Source of the DNA: Oscillospiraceae bacterium
GTDB lineage: Bacteria; Bacillota; Clostridia; UMGS1883
Direction of reading: 5' to 3'
NCBI GenBank assembly: GCA_022508735.1
Contig: JAFLUQ010000039.1
Span: 1 to 16,281, forward strand
DNA length: 16,281 nt
Part shown: piece after piece, positions 1 to 6,529 of the stretch
How the letters are laid out: each line of letters opens with the position of its first letter
How positions within the stretch are numbered: the stretch's first letter is position 1
Notes under the pieces: model-generated
The model's database searches: none
Told to the model about the DNA's origin: nothing
The model's input: only the letters and a program-made list of their open reading frames with translations
Translations under genes and position numbers: made by a program

Positions 1-590
1 GCCACAAGGGGACGAACGGGAGCGTTAACGGCGTTGCCGAGATACTGGATCTCCTTCTGGATAAGGTAACCGGCAACGGAGGGCTGAACATACTCTGTTA
101 TACCAACGTTGGAGCAGTGAGCGCGGTGAGCTGTACCGAAGGCGTCGTCAACGAATACGTCGGCGAGAGAAGCGAGCTCCTTGCTGAGAGCCTCGCCGTT
201 CTTTGTCTCCTCGGCGCGATAGCGGGTGTTCTCAAGAAGAACAACATCGCCGTCGTTCATTTCGGCAACTGCCTTCTTGGCGTTCTCGCCAACAACCTCA
301 GCGTCAGCGGCGAAAACAACGTCCTTACCGAGCTTCTCACTAAGGCGCTTTGCCACGGGAGCGAGGGAAAGCTCAGGCTTCGGCTCGCCCTTGGGCTTGC
401 CGAGGTGAGAGCAAAGAATAACCTTTGCGCCATTATCGATAAGATACTGAATTGTGGGAAGAGCGGCCACTATTCTGGTTTCGTCAGTGATAGCGCCCTC
501 CTTCAGGGGTACGTTGAAGTCGCAGCGGACAAGGACTCTTTTGCCCTTAACCTCAACATCTTCAATCGTCTTTTTGTTTGTCATGCTCAT
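1..590 (-). CDS. pgk: phosphoglycerate kinase, N-terminal part (cut by window edge)
   Basis: Catalyses the reversible transfer of phosphate from 1,3-bisphosphoglycerate to ADP in glycolysis, in the cytoplasm. About 196 residues are visible and the gene runs off the left edge; the family is usually near 395-400 residues. Family landmarks are seen: RCDFNVPL at about residues 22-29, a DETRI segment at 36-40, SHLGKPKG at 61-68, LLENTR, and VDDAFGTAHRAH, which carries the 3-phosphoglycerate-binding histidine region. The start is the ATG at 590-588, preceded by GAGGTG with a 6-nt gap; a second ATG two codons in is less well spaced. It has its own promoter at 646-673 and lies beyond the terminator of the coat genes, so it is probably transcribed separately. 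No frameshift is seen in the visible part. Confidence 0.97.
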   Translation of the reverse strand, partial: MSMTNKKTIEDVEVKGKRVLVRCDFNVPLKEGAITDETRIVAALPTIQYLIDNGAKVILCSHLGKPKGEPKPELSLAPVAKRLSEKLGKDVVFAADAEVVGENAKKAVAEMNDGDVVLLENTRYRAEETKNGEALSKELASLADVFVDDAFGTAHRAHCSNVGITEYVQPSVAGYLIQKEIQYLGNAVNAPVRPLV

Positions 591-645
591 TTGAATCACC
601 TCATAAATATATTTTTTAGTTTGGGTATTTTAAACATACATATAT

Positions 646-673
646 ATTATACCACTGTTTCTAAAAAATGCAA
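646..673 (-). promoter_or_regulatory. sigma-A-type promoter of pgk
   Basis: Read on the minus strand: TTGCAT (673-668), a 16-bp spacer, then a perfect TATAAT (651-646). The predicted start lies about 50 nt upstream of the pgk ATG. The -35 is imperfect and the -10 is consensus. Confidence 0.75.
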
Positions 674-684
674 GTGTTTTTGGC

Positions 685-724
685 AAAAAAATTGCCCGCC
701 GCAGCTGCGGCGAGCAATTTTTTT
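685..724 (-). terminator. intrinsic terminator of the coat-protein operon
   Basis: A hairpin centred on GCAGCTGC (701-708). The arms pair from 685-703 to 706-724 with a single C/A mismatch (696/713). A GC-rich core is flanked by an A7/T7 outer stem, so a U-run follows the stem on the minus strand (and on the plus strand). It sits 3 bases beyond the stop of the second coat gene and upstream of the pgk promoter. Confidence 0.9.
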
Positions 725-727
725 AAT

Positions 728-982
728 TTACGCGGGAACAGCAGTAGAAAACTTAGTTTTTACGGATTCAACCTTGGTCTGCTCCGCCTGTTCGGGTGAG
801 TACCAGCCGCGCTTTTCCATGCTGCTGTAGATGTTGTCCTGAATACCAAGTGACTCCTTAAGAGCGCTGTCAAAAACGCGGTGCACATTTCCCGAGGGAG
901 ACTCTATAGTACCGTGCATATAGAGGTCGCACACGCCCTTTTCAAGCAGCAGAAGTCCTTCCATCAAGCATTTGTCGTCCAT
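728..982 (-). CDS. CotF-family spore coat-like protein
   Basis: An 84-residue protein resembling the C-terminal part of the CotF family: an alpha-helical N-terminal segment (MDDKCLMEGLLLLEKGVCDLY, about residues 1-21), an HRVFDSALKESLGIQDNIYSSM helix, then the KRGWYSPEQAE motif typical of the family. CotF-like proteins are structural components of the spore coat; the assignment rests on this pattern, not on a search. The start ATG (982-980) has GGAGGG 6-7 nt upstream. It lies 15 bases downstream of another CotF-like gene and directly before a terminator, so the two form one operon. Its presence points to a sporulating host. An exact role in coat assembly cannot be read from sequence. Confidence 0.82.
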   Translation of the reverse strand: MDDKCLMEGLLLLEKGVCDLYMHGTIESPSGNVHRVFDSALKESLGIQDNIYSSMEKRGWYSPEQAEQTKVESVKTKFSTAVPA

Positions 983-997
983 TTTTAACCCTCCTTT

Positions 998-1171
998 TTA
1001 CAGTAAGCCGTATAAGTTTTTGAATATCTGGCTGTGGCGCTGGGCGAGGTTTTCTACCTGGCTCTTAAGCTCAGGGTCCTGAAGCTGAGAAGCCGCCTCC
1101 TTGCAGCGCGTCTGGAAATATTTTTCGTGACCGAGGGCGTCCTCGATATATAACAGTTCCTTCGTTGTCAT
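998..1171 (-). CDS. small CotF-like spore coat protein
   Basis: A 57-residue, helix-rich protein beginning MTTKELLYIEDALGHEKYF and ending HSQIFKNLYGLL. This matches the short CotF-type proteins common in Clostridia, whose order is a helical hairpin with a conserved D-A-L-G-H-E and a C-terminal LYxLL. I chose the ATG at 1171-1169: the in-frame GTG four codons upstream (1183) overlaps the only Shine-Dalgarno, GGAGGTGG, and so is unlikely. The spacing to the ATG is about 10-11 nt, a little long. It is the first gene of the two-gene coat operon. I found no sporulation sigma-factor promoter that I trust in front of it. Confidence 0.8.
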   Translation of the reverse strand: MTTKELLYIEDALGHEKYFQTRCKEAASQLQDPELKSQVENLAQRHSQIFKNLYGLL

Positions 1172-1195
1172 TGTGATTTCCACCTCCGAGCTTAT

Positions 1196-1216
1196 TTTGC
1201 CCTTTAAAGAGGCAAA
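1196..1216 (-). repeat. inverted repeat in the coat operon leader
   Basis: TTTGCC (1196-1201) and GGCAAA (1211-1216) flank a 9-nt segment that is itself nearly palindromic (CTTTAAAG). It lies 25 bp upstream of the first coat gene and could be a leader hairpin or an operator. The function is unknown. Confidence 0.4.
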
Positions 1217-1276
1217 TATGGGTGGAAAAATAAAGAATCGGAGGGCTTATTATCAGTTTGTGATGAATTATCCATA

Positions 1277-1324
1277 AAAAATTTTAAAATTTTTGTTGAA
1301 AATTCTTAAAGATTGTGTTATAAT
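1277..1324 (+). promoter_or_regulatory. strong sigma-A promoter with UP-like A/T element
   Basis: TTGAAA (1296-1301), a 17-bp spacer and TATAAT (1319-1324). A TG one base before the -10 (1316-1317) gives an extended -10. Immediately upstream lies a perfect 18-bp palindrome of A and T tracts (1277-1294), in the place of an UP element. It drives the regulator gene at 1370 and probably the long gene run behind it, with a leader of about 38 nt. Confidence 0.85.
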
Positions 1325-1369
1325 TAAATAGACTATGGGCGAATTGATTACAGAAAGGGTTGGAGCACA

Positions 1370-2455
1370 ATGGCAGGTAAATATCTGAATACGATGCTAT
1401 ACCAGTTAAAGGAAGCATTTGGCAGGAAACTCGGAATGATCGACTACACAGGCTACATAACCTCTCCGGGAAACCCGCTTGAGATCGACTCGAACGTGAA
1501 TCTTATTCTTTCCGGCTGCGAGGGCCGTGAGGGAATGGTCCACTATTTCGGCTATACCTTCCGTCCGGTTTTTGTGCGCGGTAAGCTCGACTTTATAGCC
1601 TTTGTCGAGGGAGAGGATCAGACGGCGGCCAAGTTCGCCGAGATACTTACTATCTCTATCGACAATATAAAGCAATTTTACGACGATAAATTTGATAAGA
1701 CCAATTTCGTTAAAAACATAATGATGGATAACGTACTCCCCGGCGACGTCTTTGTGAGGAGCAAGGAGCTGCACCTGAGCTATGAGGCTATGCGCGTGGT
1801 GCTCGTTGTGAAGAAGAACGATAAGAAGGACTTCGACGTGTTTGACGTAGTTATGGGCCTTTTCCCCGAGAACAGCAAGGACTTTGTCATCGATCTCGAC
1901 GGCAATACCATAGTTCTTGTCAGGGAGTTGCGTGAAGGCGCCTCTATGAAGGACGTTGAGAAGATCGCCAAGAACATTGTCGACACTCTCCAGAGCGAGG
2001 CCATGGTCAACGTCAGCGTTGGCATAGGCACCATTGTGAATAATATCCGCGACATTGCCAGAAGCTTCAAGGAGGCCAATATCGCCATTGAGGTTGGCCG
2101 TGTGTTCGATAACGACAAGAAGATAATAAACTATGAAAATCTTGGCATCGGAAGACTCATATATCAGCTTCCGACAACTCTCTGTGAGCTGTTCCTCTCC
2201 GAGGTGTTCAAGAAGGATTCAATAGACTCCCTTGATCAGGAGACCCTTTTCACAATTCAGAAGTTTTTTGAAAATAACCTCAACGTGTCTGAGACGTCCC
2301 GTCAGCTCTACGTTCACCGCAACACCCTTGTATACAGACTTGACAAGGTTCAGAAGATAACGGGCCTTGACCTCAGGATATTCGACCATGCCATTGTGTT
2401 CAAGGTTGCCATGATGGTAAAGAGCTACCTTGTGTCTAATCCTACAAAAATGTAA
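1370..2455 (+). CDS. CdaR/PucR-type helix-turn-helix transcriptional regulator
   Basis: A 361-residue cytoplasmic regulator. The C-terminal PucR-type helix-turn-helix is clear at about residues 305-325 (NVSETSRQLYVHRNTLVYRL), followed by the usual D-L-R-x-F-D-H-A-I-x-F segment. The middle, about 120-250, has the GGDEF-like fold pattern of CdaR-family proteins, without a GGDEF catalytic motif. The N-terminal 110 residues may be a ligand-binding domain; the ligand is unknown. The start ATG has GGAG 4-5 nt upstream. It is the first gene after a strong promoter and is 36 bp from ftsE. CdaR/PucR relatives often sense small organic acids, but here the context is cell envelope, so I give no ligand. 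It could autoregulate the run. Confidence 0.85.
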   Translation: MAGKYLNTMLYQLKEAFGRKLGMIDYTGYITSPGNPLEIDSNVNLILSGCEGREGMVHYFGYTFRPVFVRGKLDFIAFVEGEDQTAAKFAEILTISIDNIKQFYDDKFDKTNFVKNIMMDNVLPGDVFVRSKELHLSYEAMRVVLVVKKNDKKDFDVFDVVMGLFPENSKDFVIDLDGNTIVLVRELREGASMKDVEKIAKNIVDTLQSEAMVNVSVGIGTIVNNIRDIARSFKEANIAIEVGRVFDNDKKIINYENLGIGRLIYQLPTTLCELFLSEVFKKDSIDSLDQETLFTIQKFFENNLNVSETSRQLYVHRNTLVYRLDKVQKITGLDLRIFDHAIVFKVAMMVKSYLVSNPTKM

Positions 2456-2491
2456 AACAACCTATTCACTAATGCTACGGAGGCAATACCA

Positions 2492-3184
2492 GTGATTGAA
2501 TTCAGAGATGTCACGGTCATCTACGACAACGACATTGTCGGGCTTGAAGACGCAAGCTTCACTATTGAAGACGGCGAGTTCGTGTTCTTAGTGGGCAAGA
2601 CAGGCGCCGGAAAAAGCAGCGCCATCAAGCTCCTGACCGGAGAAATAAAGCCCTATGCAGGCGAAGTCATAATAAACGGAGTGACTGTTAATACGCTCCG
2701 TCCGAAAAAGCTGCCATATCTGCGCAGGAGCGTGGGCGTGGTGTTTCAGGATTTCCGCCTGCTTCCGAATAAAACCGTATATGAGAACGTGGCCTTTGCC
2801 ATGGAGGTCGTGCGGGCAAATAAGAAGGAGATACGCCGCAAGGTGCCGACTATACTCAGCCTTGTTGGCTTAAGCGGAAGGGCGCAGAATTACCCTAACG
2901 AGCTTTCCGGCGGCGAGCAGCAGCGCGTCTGCATAGCGCGCGCGCTGGTGAACAGCCCGGCCATAGTCGTGGCCGACGAGCCCACCGGCAATCTCGACGT
3001 TGAAACTGCCGACGAGATCATGAAGCTTTTAATGGAAATCAACCGTATGGGCACCACTATTGTAATGGTGACCCATTCAGAGAAAATAGTCAACGACGCA
3101 CACCGCCGCGTGATACAGCTCGAGAGCGGCGTTGTGGTTCGTGACGAGCTTGAAGGGGGGTATAACCTGAATGTACCCTCTTAA
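2492..3184 (+). CDS. ftsE: cell division ATP-binding protein FtsE
   Basis: The cytoplasmic ATPase of the FtsEX complex, an ABC system that does not transport but transmits ATP-driven movement to extracellular murein hydrolases during division or elongation. The 230-residue length is normal. It has Walker A GKTGAGKSS (35-43), Q-loop Q86 in VVFQDFRLLP, signature LSGGEQ (138-143), Walker B IVVADE (158-163) and switch H195. The start is GTG at 2492, with GGAGG (2479-2483) spaced 8 nt before it. It overlaps ftsX by 14 bp, which implies translational coupling. No motif is missing. Confidence 0.96.
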   Translation: MIEFRDVTVIYDNDIVGLEDASFTIEDGEFVFLVGKTGAGKSSAIKLLTGEIKPYAGEVIINGVTVNTLRPKKLPYLRRSVGVVFQDFRLLPNKTVYENVAFAMEVVRANKKEIRRKVPTILSLVGLSGRAQNYPNELSGGEQQRVCIARALVNSPAIVVADEPTGNLDVETADEIMKLLMEINRMGTTIVMVTHSEKIVNDAHRRVIQLESGVVVRDELEGGYNLNVPS

Positions 3185-4040
3185 AACCGCATTCAGTTCC
3201 CTGGGGCGAAACGCCATGATGACTATCGCCTCTGTCATAACTATATCCTGCTGTTTGTTCCTTTTCGGTGTATTTTTGCTGGTGACCTTTAATATAAATT
3301 ATATCAGTGACCAGATATCCGAAAAATGCGAGCTTCAGGCCTTTATCAGCGAGTGGAGCAGCTCGGTCGGAGAGGAACGCATACTGAAAGAGATCTCTGC
3401 CCTGCCGAATGTTGACAGCGCCGAGTTCGAAAGTAAGGAAGACGCTTTTAGGAACGCCCGTGAAATGAGCGAGGAAATGGCCGAGGCTCTTGACAATATG
3501 GACGGCGAGCAGATTTTCCGTGCCAGCGTCAAGGTGACTCTTAAGGATCTCGCTCTGGCTGATGAAACTGCCGCGCAGATGGCGGCCGTGAAGGGCGTCG
3601 CCAAGGTAAACAACCGCCGGGATATAATTCTTAAGGTGGTCAGTGTCACCAACGTGATACGCATAGGCAGCTTTATAGCCATGCTGATACTGCTGCTCAC
3701 AGCCATATTCATAATCCGCAACACCATCGAGCTCAGTGTGCTCTCCCGCGAAGAAGAGATACATATAATGAAGTTTGTAGGCGCTACCGACGGCTTCATC
3801 CGCGGTCCCTTCGTTATTGAGGGAGTGACGGTCGGGGTGATAGGCGCAATGGTTGCCATAATCATAATCGCCTTTGGCTATAGTGCTCTGACCGCTCAGG
3901 CTGATGGCATGAGAGAGGTGGCGGCGCTCTACAGCTTCAGCGAGGTCGCCATTCCGCTTGTGGCAGGAGTGCTGCTGCTCGGAATTATAATGGGCGGCAT
4001 AGGCAGCCGCGCGGCCGTGAAGCGGCACCTTAAAGTGTGA
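3171..4040 (+). CDS. ftsX: cell division permease-like protein FtsX
   Basis: The membrane partner of FtsE, 289 residues with the family topology: a short cytoplasmic N-terminus (MYPLKTAFSSLGRN), TM1 at about 17-40, a large extracellular domain at about 41-160 that contacts the hydrolase, TM2 at about 163-183, TM3 at about 212-234 and TM4 at about 262-282. The conserved cytoplasmic loop between TM2 and TM3 (REEEIHIMKFVGATDGFIRGPF) is present. The start ATG lies inside the ftsE reading frame, with a G-rich Shine-Dalgarno (GGGGGG near 3155-3160) at rather long spacing. The next gene encodes a murein hydrolase, the expected kind of partner. Confidence 0.95.
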   Translation: MYPLKTAFSSLGRNAMMTIASVITISCCLFLFGVFLLVTFNINYISDQISEKCELQAFISEWSSSVGEERILKEISALPNVDSAEFESKEDAFRNAREMSEEMAEALDNMDGEQIFRASVKVTLKDLALADETAAQMAAVKGVAKVNNRRDIILKVVSVTNVIRIGSFIAMLILLLTAIFIIRNTIELSVLSREEEIHIMKFVGATDGFIRGPFVIEGVTVGVIGAMVAIIIIAFGYSALTAQADGMREVAALYSFSEVAIPLVAGVLLLGIIMGGIGSRAAVKRHLKV

Positions 4041-4093
4041 CGAAATCGCGGGGGCAACCCACGCGGGGTCCCCATCGGTCACCACTTATTTCG
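4041..4093 (+). repeat. imperfect inverted repeat between ftsX and the M23 gene
   Basis: The outer arms CGAAAT (4041-4046) and ATTTCG (4088-4093) enclose a very G/C-rich stretch with GGGGGC, CGCGGGG and GGTCCCC blocks able to pair with each other. No T-run follows, so it is not an intrinsic terminator. It may be an intercistronic RNA structure that shapes stability or expression downstream. Confidence 0.35.
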
Positions 4094-4118
4094 AGATGTT
4101 CCGGAAAGGATTTTTGCT

Positions 4119-5303
4119 ATGGATAAGAATAACAATAAAAACGACAGAAAAATGTCACGCCGACGCATTGCCGCGGCCATAGTGGCCGGCCTTGTGGCGC
4201 TTGTATTCCTGTTTACGTGCTTTTATCCGGTGCTGCTTTCAGCCCGGGCCGCAAGTGTTGACGAGGCCAAGGCCGCCCGCGACAAGGCAAAAAAAGAGCT
4301 TGACAACATAAAGGCGGAAAAGGCCGATCTTGTGGCGGAGTACGTTCGGTTCGACGCCCAGCTCACCGAAGTCGAGGATCAGGTCATAGCCCTGACCGCG
4401 GCTATAGAGAACACAAAAGAGCAAATTGCCCAAAAGGAGCTTGAACTGGAGGAGGCCATAGAGAATACCGAGGCCTACAGAGAGGCTTTCAAAAAAAGGG
4501 CAAGAATAATGTACGAAAACGGCGGCACCTCATATTTGGAGGTGCTTTTCGGCTCTACCGGCTTCGGGGATTTTCTGGAAAGATTGGAGATAGTCAGCGA
4601 GATAGTCAGCTATGACCGTGGCGTTCTTAACGACTATGTTAAAAATCAGCAGATAATTCAGAACTCCAAGGCCGAGCAGGAGGCCTTGCTTGCCCAGCAG
4701 GAGACCGACCAGCAGAGTTTAGAATACCGTCAGGAAGAGATCGAGCTGCTGCTCGAAAAGCAGCAGGTGCTCATAGACCTTATAACCGCCGACGAGGCAA
4801 CGGCCCAGAAGGCCTACGCTGCCGCCGAGAAGAAGTATGAGGAAGAGGAGCGCAAGGCCCAGGAGGAGATCCGCCGAAGCAATATCAGCTATGTGGGCAG
4901 CTATAAGGGCGGAAAATTCGCATGGCCGGCTCCCAGCGGCACAAGAATAACCAGCCCGTTCGGCTACCGTACTCATCCCATCAGCGGCCAAACGGGGAGC
5001 CTTCACCGCGGCATAGACATTTCCACGGGCTACGGCACAAATATTGTGGCGGGCGAGGCCGGAGTTGTCACCATTGCCAAATATAACAGCAGCTATGGGC
5101 GGTATATCGTAATAAACCACGGCAACGGCTATACCACGCTTTACGCCCATAACAGCCAGCTCTTAGTGTCTGTGGGGCAGACCGTGAGCAGGGGGCAGGT
5201 CATAGCCAAGGCCGGATCCACCGGTAATTCCACGGGCCCCCACTGTCATTTTGAAGTGAGCTATAACGGCACTCTTCAAAATCCGCTCAATTACCTGAAA
5301 TGA
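4119..5303 (+). CDS. secreted M23 peptidoglycan endopeptidase with coiled coils (FtsEX partner candidate)
   Basis: A murein hydrolase of 394 residues that should cut peptide crosslinks in the wall. A basic N-terminus and a hydrophobic segment (about 15-37) ending in an ARA-A-type signal site show export. Two long charged coiled-coil stretches follow (about 46-130 and 180-265), then a C-terminal LytM/M23 domain (about 275-394). The metal ligands H296, D300 and H377 and the catalytic histidines H344 and H375 are all present (HRGID, YAH, HCHFEV), so the enzyme should be active itself, unlike the degenerate activator EnvC. The coiled-coil-plus-hydrolase layout mirrors PcsB, CwlO and RipC, hydrolases controlled by FtsEX. 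It lies 78 bp after ftsX. That FtsX drives it is inference from layout and position. Confidence 0.93.
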   Translation: MDKNNNKNDRKMSRRRIAAAIVAGLVALVFLFTCFYPVLLSARAASVDEAKAARDKAKKELDNIKAEKADLVAEYVRFDAQLTEVEDQVIALTAAIENTKEQIAQKELELEEAIENTEAYREAFKKRARIMYENGGTSYLEVLFGSTGFGDFLERLEIVSEIVSYDRGVLNDYVKNQQIIQNSKAEQEALLAQQETDQQSLEYRQEEIELLLEKQQVLIDLITADEATAQKAYAAAEKKYEEEERKAQEEIRRSNISYVGSYKGGKFAWPAPSGTRITSPFGYRTHPISGQTGSLHRGIDISTGYGTNIVAGEAGVVTIAKYNSSYGRYIVINHGNGYTTLYAHNSQLLVSVGQTVSRGQVIAKAGSTGNSTGPHCHFEVSYNGTLQNPLNYLK

Positions 5304-5316
5304 CGGAGGCTTTTCA

Positions 5317-6483
5317 ATGTCAAGCAAACTGAAAATATGTATCGCAGTCGCGGTGACCTTTATTCTGACTGCGTCGGCGGGGTTTTACTTCACCGGCCTG
5401 CAATCCGGCGGAAGACTCTACCGCCTGGAGGCTGTGACGAGCATCATCGACAGCCGATACATTGGTGAATTTGACCGCGAGGCGGCTGAGGATGCGGCCA
5501 TAAGCGCTTATGTGGCAGCTATAGGAGACCCCTACGCCGCCTATTATAACAAAAGCAGCTCTGAGTCCTTCCAGAATACAGTGAAGGGAAACTACGTGGG
5601 TATAGGTATTGAAGTGTACGATAACCTCGCCGGAGATATAGTGGTGCTTGCCGCATATAACGGCAGTCCCGCCAAGAGGGCGGGGATAAAGAGCGGCGAC
5701 GTTATCACCGCTGTTGACGGCGTGAGCTTCAGCGCCGAAAAAATGGCCGACGCCGTGCTCCTTATGAAGGGAGCGAATATTGAGAATCCGGTGGGCACCG
5801 AGCTCACTCTCACCGTCCGCCGCGGAGACGAGAACCTTGATATCGCCGTAACAAGAGAGGAAATCGACCTCTACAGAATAGAAAGCTCCGTGGTGGGCGA
5901 CAGTATCCTTTATCTGCGCTACTCGGGTTTTTCCGCCGAATCGGCTGATAATCTCGGAAAACTGCTTAGCGGTGCGGAGGATACCTATAAGGGCGTCATC
6001 CTTGATCTCCGTGAAAATCCCGGCGGCGATCTTGACGCAGCTGTGGACGTGTGCGATATGTTTTTGGATGACGGTCTCATAATGTACACTGAGAACAAGA
6101 GCGGCGACCGCACAGAAATGCGCGCAAAAGAAGGCGCGTGCAAATTGCCGCTGGCCGTGTTGGTGAACGAAGGCAGCGCTTCGGCCAGCGAGGTAGTGGC
6201 AGGCTGTATCCAGGCCCGTGAGAGGGGCAAGATAATCGGCGAAAAGACTTACGGCAAGGGCGTGAGCCAGATGATATTCAAGCTCGGCCTCGAGGATAAC
6301 AGCGAAATGGTGAAAATTACCGGCTATAAAAATTACAGGCCTGACGGAATATGGCTCGATGAGGCCGTCACTCCCGACATCAAGGTAGAAAGCGAGATAG
6401 AAATCGACGAGTATGGCAACGTGACCTTCGGCGAGCCGGATGAGGCTCTTATGAAGGCTATAGAGGAAATTAGCGGGCGCTGA
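5317..6483 (+). CDS. carboxy-terminal processing protease, PDZ-S41 family
   Basis: An extracytoplasmic serine protease of 388 residues. An N-terminal signal or anchor helix (about 5-27) is followed by the N-terminal helical region with the DPYAAYY motif (71-77), a PDZ domain (about 90-170) and the S41 core. The Ser-Lys-Gln triad aligns as S289 (in NEGSASASE), K314 (in GEKTYGKG) and Q318, with the 25- and 4-residue spacing of CtpB. Relatives trim the tails of exported proteins; in spore formers CtpB takes part in sigma-K activation, but the same family also has vegetative members and the sequence does not decide. The start ATG has GGAGG 7 nt upstream and is 13 bp from the M23 gene. A possible substrate is the neighbouring hydrolase (inference). 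Confidence 0.94.
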   Translation: MSSKLKICIAVAVTFILTASAGFYFTGLQSGGRLYRLEAVTSIIDSRYIGEFDREAAEDAAISAYVAAIGDPYAAYYNKSSSESFQNTVKGNYVGIGIEVYDNLAGDIVVLAAYNGSPAKRAGIKSGDVITAVDGVSFSAEKMADAVLLMKGANIENPVGTELTLTVRRGDENLDIAVTREEIDLYRIESSVVGDSILYLRYSGFSAESADNLGKLLSGAEDTYKGVILDLRENPGGDLDAAVDVCDMFLDDGLIMYTENKSGDRTEMRAKEGACKLPLAVLVNEGSASASEVVAGCIQARERGKIIGEKTYGKGVSQMIFKLGLEDNSEMVKITGYKNYRPDGIWLDEAVTPDIKVESEIEIDEYGNVTFGEPDEALMKAIEEISGR

Positions 6484-6529
6484 TCAAATCACGCCTGTGA
6501 GCCGACAACCCACGAAAGGATAAACTGCC

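Noticed and set aside
117..830. A 237-codon open frame on the plus strand
   Set aside because: It lies opposite pgk, runs through the pgk promoter and the terminator hairpin, and has no recognisable protein features; it is a shadow of the minus-strand gene.
1211..1260. CATATTT on the minus strand as a sporulation sigma-factor -10 for the coat genes
   Set aside because: No matching -35 element for sigma-E, G or K lies at the right distance; one short word is not enough.
4048..4076. Terminator after ftsX
   Set aside because: The G/C-rich pairing has no following T-run, and the next gene is close and co-directional.
3090..4085. A 331-codon open frame on the minus strand
   Set aside because: It is antisense to the well-supported ftsX, with a His/Tyr-rich composition typical of an antisense shadow and no ribosome binding context.
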